From Hsuehochloa calcarea (lineage: Eukaryota > Streptophyta > Magnoliopsida > Poales > Poaceae): 64,000 bases of DNA. The notes below the pieces were generated by a model that was not told where the DNA came from, did no database searches, and saw nothing but the letters and a program-made list of their open reading frames with translations. Shown here in pieces: positions 57,294 to 64,000 of the stretch. The first letter of the stretch is position 1; each line of letters starts with the position of its first letter. The translations under genes were made by a program, and so were the position numbers. The stretch is from positions 37,253,232 to 37,317,231 of the forward strand of contig CM070599.1 in NCBI GenBank assembly GCA_036346395.1, given 5' to 3'.

Positions 57294-58262
57294 GACACTG
57301 GAAGATATTAAGAAAACAAACTCTTACCTGGAGTCGGAGTTTGAAATAAAATATTTTGGGCAAAACCAAATATTACATAGACTTACAGCTTGAGCATGCC
57401 CCTGAAGGGATTTTAGTGCATCAGTCAACCTACACTCAAAATATGTTAGAAATGTTTGGTTTTGAAAAGGCATACCCTTCGAAAGCGTCGATGGTGTAGA
57501 GGTCCTTGCAGCAAGACAAGGACATGTACTTACCTAGAGAAGAGGGGAGAAAGTATTGGGATTGGAATTCCCGTTCTTAAGTGCATTAGGAGCACTCATG
57601 TATCTAGCAAACTGCACTAGACGGACATTGCATTTGCTGTGAACATGCTAGCAAGTTATAATGCTGAACTTACCAAAAGGCATTAACAAGGGATAAATGA
57701 CATTTTCTGATACCTCCAAGGAAGCAATGACCTTGGTCTATTTTACATAAAGATTCAAGACCTAACTATGACTGGCTATGCAGATACCGAGTACCTGTCA
57801 GACCCGCATACAACCAAGTCGCAAATAAGCTATATATTTATATGTGGCAGAACTGCTATTTCATAAAAATCATCTAAGAAAAGTCTTGTATCTAATTCGA
57901 CCAACCACTTGAAAATCATAGCACTGTACGAGGCCTCGCGGGAATGTTCTTGACTTCGACGAATGATTCACCACATCCAGTAGTCGTGTGGATTGAATAC
58001 CGTGCAAACCCCCACTATTATCTATAAAGATAATGCAACTTGTGTTGCACAAGTACAGATGAGTTATGTGAATAGTCCTCTCACAAAGCATATCAGCCAT
58101 AAGTTCTTATATGCTCATAAATTATAACAGATGGACAAAATTAAAGTATTGCATATTAAGTTATGTGAAAATCTTGTAGATTTATTCACTAAGTCCCTTC
58201 CAACGTCTAGCTTTGAAAGATGCATACGTGGAATTGAAATGATAGGACTTTGAGAAATGCAA
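57294..58262 (+). pseudogene. Copia E reverse transcriptase end / RNase H
   Basis: Conceptual plus-strand translation over many stops gives TLEDIKKTNSYLESEFEIKY, then LSALGALMYLANCTR, then AVNMLASYNAELTKRH, IFFYLQGSNDLGLFY-like and MTGYADTEYLSDPH segments. These lie in the fixed order of the copia RT C-terminus and RNase H (GYADAGYLSDPH in active relatives). Near the 3' end ...CGRTAIS and the DLFTKSLP block appear in other frames. Thoroughly degenerate. Confidence 0.85.
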
Positions 58263-58538
58263 AATTCAGTGGGGGGAATCTTCACGAACTCTTTATTAAA
58301 GCTTGATCATGAAGATCGGGTGCTCAAAGAATAAATTCTGAATATTAAATGAAATTGTGTGGGTTGCATTGTTTTTCTCTTGACAAGATCTCATGAAGTT
58401 TCCCAGCTAAGATTTTTAATAAGACAATTCGTGTATCACAGTAGAACATATTTCATATATTTTTTCTTTAAAATTTTGTCACTGGGTTGTTGTGGAGTTT
58501 TGAGAAATAAATATGATGGATGAGTGTCCATAGGGGAG

Positions 58539-58757
58539 TGTTAAAAAATCGGGCTGGATCAAGCAGACCTGACCCATAGTGGACTCCTCATCCTTCAGTA
58601 GAATATATAAAAGGAGGGTCTCAGTAATTGTACTAGAGTTTTACATAAGAATAATAAAGAGAAGTTAGAAGTCCCATCATATCTCTGTGTTCAATCTACT
58701 ATTCTATTTTTATATTTATATTTAAAATTTTAAATTTATCTACAAAAATAATTATTC
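58539..58757 (+). repeat. 3' LTR of copia E, partial
   Basis: Begins TGTTAAAAAATCGGGC after a polypurine tract, with ATATATAAAAGGAGGG TATA block at about 58607. Similarity to the 5' LTR fades after TTTATCTAC (about 58742). Confidence 0.8.
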
Positions 58758-60348
58758 CCACTGAACTCGTTCTCAGTTGTATTCACCGTCCCGGCGCGGC
58801 GTGGGACCCAGGAGCTCGCCGCATCCCTCGAATCGCCCGGCTTTTGGTAAAGCTGCGACGCGCGTCGCGCGAGACCTTGGGCGTCCCAGAAACGGTCGCA
58901 TCCTTCTCTCAAAAAAAAAAAGAGAAAAAGAAACGGCCGCATCCTTTCCTTTTCGTTTGTCGCGGCTTAATTTCATCGGTGTTTCTCTGCCTGGGGCCCA
59001 GTAGTAGCACTCCTGAACAAAGAGTATATTAGCGTTCCCACGACAGGGTTGGTTTCTCCTCACAAAATAAATAAATAAATAAATTATCACGAGTTCGCGA
59101 CCAATAAATCTGAATTAAAATATGTTCCGTTCTCCTTTGGTGAGGACTGATTGAGGAGAATGCAACCCGGCCAGCACTCGAGTCTTGAGTCATCATACCA
59201 TAGAGTACAAATAAGATGGTAGGATAACAGGTAAGCTAAGCATGCTTAGATACCGATGTTAGGAACTATCGTTGCAGGCACATAAGATGAGATCCTCGTT
59301 ACGATTTATGCAGAAGTACCACGGCTTGCGTACTAACTCTGGTTGTTGTCTTAGCTGCGGATCAAGTCAAAACACGCCGTTTTCAGATGGCAACGGAAGC
59401 GTGCACTATTTAGTTTGACCCAGCTAGGTGGCTCCTGCAGCTCCGGGAATCGAATCGTCAGGAGGAAGTAGAAGCCTAAAGATAGCTAGCCGGAACCGGA
59501 AGCATAATCACAGATTCAGAGTGCATTCAGTGCATGATTGCGTAGTTAGTCTAAGGTCTAAGCACGATTTAGTCTGATGTGATGTAGGAATGACAGCCAA
59601 GAAAAACCGATCCTAGCTTGCAGTATCAGTGCAACTTGAACTCTAAAAGCGCAAAAGCCAGAAACGCTTGGTCAGTTTTGCTACGAGGAAAGAAGAATAT
59701 CCAGGTAGTATCACACAACCTTACTGGAAAATGGCAAAACTTTGCAACCAAAGGTAACAATGATTTCTACCCTTTTTCTTCATCGGAAGGGAACAAGGTC
59801 CCTGTCCGTTAAGAAACTAGTACACGGAATTACTCAAATTGAACTTGGGCAGAAGGAACCTGGTACTGCTGCTTCATCTGAGATGCTACTCTAAACATGA
59901 CAAACAGTGGGATTAATTGCAGCTTCCTAATCTCATGTACGTACTGTCGGATGAGAGAAGCTTGCCTAGTTATGTTGCAAATATTTCCCAGCTGCTCAAA
60001 AAACTAGTAGGTGCCTACTGCGTAGCTAGTTAAAACTTACAACAACTTAAAAGGATCTCAACTTTTCTGCTAGGGAGAAGGGTACTTCAGGCTTTGCTTG
60101 TCGAACTCCTAGCCCAAACTCCAAATTGCTTCTATGCTCATGTAAACAAAGGGTCCGATTCGATTTGTATCAAACGCTACCGGTAACTAAGCACAGGTGC
60201 TTTACTTACTTCGGGAGCATAAAGGCAATCAGTAAGGACTCGTCTCTCGTAAGAGAGGCATAAGTGTACATAATGTGCTTGGTAACTGAAATAATCAATG
60301 AATTGTGCAGACGAAAGATGGGGCGAGAAACAACTATGGAAACTCTAA

Positions 60349-60398
60349 GGCCTTGTTTGGGAAGATGAACAGGGAATTTGGGCTTCCCAAACCAGGCC
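60349..60398. mobile_element. 50 bp miniature Tourist-like element, TSD TAA
   Basis: GGCCTTGTTTGGGAAG at the left and CTTCCCAAACCAGGCC at the right form a near-perfect inverted repeat around an 18-base loop; TAA flanks it at 60346-60348 and 60399-60401. GGCCTTGTTTGG ends with a TAA/TTA TSD are the PIF/Harbinger Tourist signature. Confidence 0.75.
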
Positions 60399-60426
60399 TA
60401 AAATCTTATTTTCCTTTTTAATTCTT

Positions 60427-60449
60427 GAGAGAGAGAGAGAGAGAGAGAG
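60427..60449. repeat. (GA)n microsatellite
   Basis: About 11 GA units. Confidence 0.95.
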
Positions 60450-60960
60450 GATGGAAACTCTGAAGTCTGAACATGTCAAGGCTAAAATTCATCGACCCAA
60501 TCTGGCCCAACCCGCACAGTTTCAAGGCCCTTTTACCCACGTTTTCCGTAAACTAGCTACCAGGCCAGATCCACAAAATCCCGTCATGGCGTGCACCAGC
60601 TCGAGAATCCAAGCCGAAGGGGGGTTTTTTAAGAAAGAAGTCCGAGCAGAGCCCGCCTTATATTGAAGCCCAAGGGGATCTTACAGGAAATGGGCTTTGT
60701 GAGGACTCAAGATGTGCCTACGGAAGGAATGAATGCCTGCGCCCAACTGTGGACACTTCTAGGCCCAGAAGGCATACTAGTAGGGGCTGAAACAAAAATG
60801 TTGGGGGAACCATGTGGCTTCTGGCCCAGAAAGGCTAGTCAGTCGGAAAGTGTGACCGTGTGCACTTCCAACAGCAGTGCAACAGAATTGAGGGCCCTTT
60901 CCATCAACATACGAAGACGGACATGCCAGCTAATAACACGCCCAGGTGGTCGCTCAAGCA

Positions 60961-60981
60961 CTCTCTCTCTCTCTCTCTCTC
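60961..60981. repeat. (CT)n microsatellite
   Basis: About 10 CT units, inside the long non-homologous open frame at 60663-61586. Confidence 0.95.
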
Positions 60982-61924
60982 CCGGAACCGTTCATTGGAC
61001 CGACCAAGAAGCACGTCCCGACCGGTTGACGAAACCGTTCGACGCAGCATCGCCGGGTTGCACTTGCCCCTACAGACCCGCTGGTCTCGGGTGGCACGGA
61101 CGGCAGTATCCCCTGTATCATCACCTCATCAGCATGGCGCCTGCGTACGACATGGACGCAAGCCGACGCGGGAGAGCCGAAACGAGGCCGGAATTCGCGT
61201 GTTCTCAAGCGGCAAGCGCATGGCCGCAGCGTACGTTGGGCATTCGCATGTTGGACCCCCTGAACGGAGTCATGCGCTCAAAAGGTGGGAGTGGGAGTGG
61301 TATCCGTGGTCGCTGTCTGCTGCGAGACTCCCAAGCCGGTCTCGTCCCAGCTGTTGCGCGCCTGAATCCACGGCGCGTACGTAACAATCGGAGCTTTTCA
61401 CGCGCTCCTCTTTTCATCTCGATGAATCTAGCCTTCCCCCCGGTGGCAGAAATCTTGGTATGCGCTCGAAACATGCTCCATTTCGTCAAGGACAAGTGGA
61501 AAGTACAGCAGCAGAGTTCGCTGCCACGTCATGTTTGTGCGCAGCAAAGAACCCATTCGTGCTTTCGACACTTATGTGCTTATTGACTGCAACGCAAAAA
61601 CATTCGTGCTTTCGACACTTCAGCGCGGTCAATACAAGACACGTACCAACTCGAGTTAACCTACACTAAATACCGTTGTGCCGAACTCGGCGTTTGGCCG
61701 TGGAGTTGGATTGCCTCTGGCCGAGTGAAAGGCAGCTAATTTGGTGATCCGATCGTCGATCGAGACCTGCTGCCGTTGGCTTGGAGGCTGGAGCACAACC
61801 ATACCAACGGGAAATTCTGAGTACTCGCTGCCGAAGTAACGGCTGAATTCACGTTACGATCGTGTTAGTATCAATCATGGACGTCACCGCACCAAAAATA
61901 AAATAAAATACCGCCGGTGCTCGT

Positions 61925-62055
61925 GTGGAACGGAGATGAAATCAGCGATCGAAACGTCAGTTGCTCATTGGCAAGGAGACACTAAAAAAAGTACCGTGGA
62001 ACGGGAATGAAATCAGCGATCGAAACGTCAGTTGCTCATTGGCAAGGAGATACTC
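61925..62055. repeat. Tandem duplication, 71 bp period, upstream of the DUF26 gene
   Basis: GTGGAACGGAGATGAAATCA... at 61925 and GTGGAACGGGAATGAAATCA... at 61996, about 60 bp matched with few differences, containing ATCAGCGATCGAAACGTCAG in both. About 600-730 bp before the start codon. Confidence 0.92.
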
Positions 62056-62433
62056 AAACTCCAGAACCCAACCCCGTATCGCCGGGGTCTGGAAGCAGTG
62101 AGAGGAACGGGGACATAAGTCACCAAATCGCAATCACCTTAACCGATAACCAAACAGACCATTCCGCAAGTGCACTCGTCGGAACGGCACCGATTGTCTT
62201 CAAATCATACCACAAAAATAGTTGCACCGTGCCACTACACATATTATCTTATCCCCTGCTGGTAAAGCAGAAAGGAAAACCGACCGTTCCCTGTCAGTGT
62301 CTTGTCTTTGTGTCATGCTTGATGCTTTGAAAAAAACAGAGCTTAATAATCGAAGGGGATCAGATCAGAGTCACCGGACCAACCGTTACTAGGTCCAACC
62401 TGTCCAAGGAGGCATCGTCGATCGTGTCGAGTC

Positions 62434-62442
62434 GACGTATAA
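62434..62442 (+). promoter_or_regulatory. Probable TATA box of the DUF26 gene
   Basis: GTATAAATT about 220 bp before the start codon of the DUF26 gene, at the edge of a CA-rich leader. The only good TATA-like word in the proximal region. Confidence 0.5.
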
Positions 62443-62655
62443 ATTCTAGACACGCCACACGCACCACAAATCCTCGCATGCTTAACCCAAAACTCGCATT
62501 TATTCTGTCCTCCACACCACCTTCCCTTCACTCCCAAGACAGGGACTCGGAAAAAGCATTCGCCACTCTCCCCGGTCACAGGCTCACAGCCATCGAAACC
62601 GCCCTTCACACCAACAGCTAGCTCAAGAATTCCGGCCAGAAACGCGCGCGCGCGT

Positions 62656-63421
62656 ATGTACACTTCTGTCTCATCAGTCATGCATCAACGCAACCAACTT
62701 TGCTGTTCGTGCGTCGCTGCCGTCATCGTCGTCCTCCTCGGCCTCGGCCTCGGCGCGGCGGTCAGCGAGGCGGCCACCGGCACGTTCATCTACGCCGGGT
62801 GCTCGCCGTCGAAGTACCAGCCCGGCACCCCCTTCGAGGGCAACCTCAACTCGCTCCTCACCTCCATCGCCAACGCCGCGTCCAACGGCTTGTACAACAG
62901 CTTCACCGCCGGGAGCAACGGCACGGGGGACGGCGCGGCCGCGTACGGGCTGTACCAGTGCCGCGGCGACCTGGGCAACGACGACTGCGTGGCGTGCGTG
63001 CGGGACGCCGTGGCGCAGCTCAACGAGGTGTGCGCGAGCGCGTACGCGGCGTCGCTGCAGCTGGACGGCTGCTACGTGCGCTACGACAGCAGCAACTTCA
63101 TCGGCCAGCTCGACACGGCCATGGTGTACCGCAAGTGCAGCACCAGCACCAGCAGCGACGGCGACTTCCTCAAGAACCGGGACGCCGTCCTGGGCGCCCT
63201 GCAGGGCGTGGCGAACGGGTACAAGGTGAGCAGCTCCAGCAGCGTGCAGGGTGTGGCGCAGTGCCTGGGCGACCTCGCCGCGGCCGACTGCACGACGTGC
63301 CTGTCGCAGGCGGTCGGGCAGCTCAAGGGCACCTGCGGCACGGCGCTCGCCGCCGACGTGTACCTGGCGCAGTGCTACGTCCGGTATTGGGCCAGCGGCT
63401 ACTACTTCCGCCCGTCACAAG
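62656..63421 (+). CDS. Plasmodesmata-located / cysteine-rich repeat secretory protein (two DUF26 domains), first exon
   Basis: Exon 1 encodes a 255-residue N-terminal part and ends at donor CAAG|GTACGC (63422). A hydrophobic signal peptide spans about residues 18-39 (VAAVIVVLLGLGLGAAVSEA). Two DUF26 (Gnk2/stress-antifungal) domains follow, each with C-x8-C-x2-C: C102/C111/C114 and C203/C212/C215. TFIYAGCSPSKYQPGTPFEG and a break after YYFRPSQ match PDLP2/PDLP3-type plasmodesmal proteins. Those have a transmembrane helix in the next exon and regulate cell-to-cell permeability in development and immunity (family knowledge). That exon is not in the window, so secreted CRRSP remains an alternative. 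A second in-frame ATG (62680) gives a more standard signal peptide; a (CG)6 tract precedes the first ATG. Confidence 0.88.
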
Positions 63422-64000
63422 GTACGCAACATGCACTTCATTCCACAATTGTGTTACAGCAAAAACCCGAATTAATTCTCTGCAACCTAGTGAAAGTGAG
63501 GTTACCACCTAGTAATTACAAATTGCCAATTTGCGACTTCTTGGCTGCAAGTTGCAGCTAGTGAGATCGTTGCACTGTACGAATTGATTCCGATGGGCAG
63601 TGGGTAAACTTCCCAAAGTTGATAAAGAGATCAAGCAGAATATGTCCTCTCCTCTGACAACATTTTTCTCCACATGGGCATGCAACATAGATGAAATAAT
63701 CACACTCACAGTAATCAAATGGTCCACGACCAAACGTACCTACAGCTTTGCCATTAAAAGTTTAGCCACCAATCGATCAAAAAGGCGTGTCCAGATTAGC
63801 GAAAGAGAAAGAGACAAGAGAGCAATCACTTGGCAGCAGGCAGCCGCGCTACTAGATAGAGCAAACGCTTGCCTAGTGCCACCGCGTGTAGCGTAACAAC
63901 TCATATAAGTTACAGTGCAGGCAATATTACTTGTCTACTTGGTCCAGCCGCTAAGCTCCAGCGACACAATTCGGCCATATTCCTACGATAAAATAAGTTA
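63422..64000. other. Intron start of the DUF26 gene to window end
   Basis: Begins with the GTACGC donor. No acceptor followed by a transmembrane-encoding exon is visible before 64000, so the gene probably continues beyond the window. Confidence 0.5.

Larger units (their letters stand above)
55184..58757 (+). mobile_element. Internally deleted Ty1/copia retrotransposon E
   Basis: 5' LTR 55184-55438 (TGTTAAGAAACC...CCTCAACA), then a TGTTATCAGCAC primer-binding-site-like sequence. Gag, protease, integrase and most of RT are deleted. The RT end/RNase H region (57294-58262), a purine-rich AGGGGAG at 58532-58538 and a 3' LTR starting at 58539 (TGTTAAAAAATC...) remain. A solo LTR of another copia family is nested at 55717-57288. 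The right end of the 3' LTR fades after about 58757, so no TSD can be shown. Confidence 0.85.
58758..62433. other. Intergenic region left of the DUF26 gene
   Basis: About 3.7 kb with no recognised gene. A plus-strand frame at 60663-61586 (307 codons) is the longest in the window, but it spans a CT microsatellite and shows no domain or codon bias; I treat it as chance. Contains a 50 bp Tourist-like hairpin, GA and CT microsatellites, and tandem duplications at 61556-61615 and 61925-62055. Confidence 0.45.

Noticed and set aside
60663..61586. Plus-strand 307-codon open frame, longest single frame in the window
   Set aside because: Crosses a CT microsatellite, has no recognisable domain, and overlapping frames on both strands are similarly open. 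It looks like chance in GC-balanced DNA.
1..64000. tRNA, rRNA or known microRNA genes
   Set aside because: I looked for conserved tRNA boxes and common plant microRNA cores and saw none I could support by eye; a covariance-model search would be decisive.

Overview
This window is nuclear DNA from a grass (Poaceae). The evidence is spliced GT-AG genes, very GC-rich coding ends in the SAUR and DUF26 genes, an Angela-like Ty1/copia LTR, Tat-lineage Ty3/gypsy elements with an antisense accessory gene, hAT and Tourist-like elements, and a plant LINE. I cannot name the species. There is no operon-like, phage-like or CRISPR structure. I found no tRNA or rRNA gene by eye.

Three host genes are recognisable. 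(1) Minus strand, 314-1577: a complete three-exon NAC transcription factor of the VND (secondary-wall/xylem) class. (2) Plus strand, 40380-40883: an intronless SAUR gene with a TATA box. (3) Plus strand, from 62656: the first exon of a plasmodesmata-located, two-DUF26 secretory protein that runs off the right edge. A fourth candidate is an unrecognised GC-rich reading frame (9526-9769, resuming at 19814). It is cut in two by a 10 kb insertion.

Nearly everything else is layered transposon debris, and many boundaries can be fixed from target-site duplications (TSDs). Left to right: a 5'-truncated LINE (5654-8006, 13 bp TSD). Next is a retroelement insertion at 9770-19808 (TSD GGAGG), which contains a decayed hAT transposase gene, which in turn contains a solo LTR (13198-15064, TSD AATTG). 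Then an isolated Tat-type LTR (22707-23300). Then a decayed minus-strand Ty3/gypsy (24780-28055) fused head-to-head to a plus-strand Tat-lineage Ty3/gypsy (28060-35586). The antisense gene of that Tat element is split by another solo LTR (33194-34304, TSD GATAT). Beside the SAUR gene is a hAT element (41051-42693, TSD ATTATAGA) with a second hAT nested inside it (41804-42652, TSD TCTTCAAT). A minus-strand Tat element follows (44650-51392); it carries a 640 bp tandem duplication in its RNase H region and a solo LTR of the same family as the 13 kb one (47389-49240, TSD ATCTC). Last is an internally deleted Ty1/copia (55184-58757) with an Angela-like solo LTR inside (55717-57288, TSD ATCGG).

The functional genes sit at the two edges and in the 40 kb island; the rest is a retrotransposon graveyard with four clear solo LTRs and no intact autonomous element. 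I found no convincing new biochemical system. The most interesting leads are the split unknown gene, the gypsy antisense gene interrupted in frame, the hAT-in-hAT insertion just beyond the SAUR stop codon, the paired solo LTRs rich in CGGTCNGACCG palindromes, and the gypsy-gypsy junction built on an 11 bp inverted repeat.
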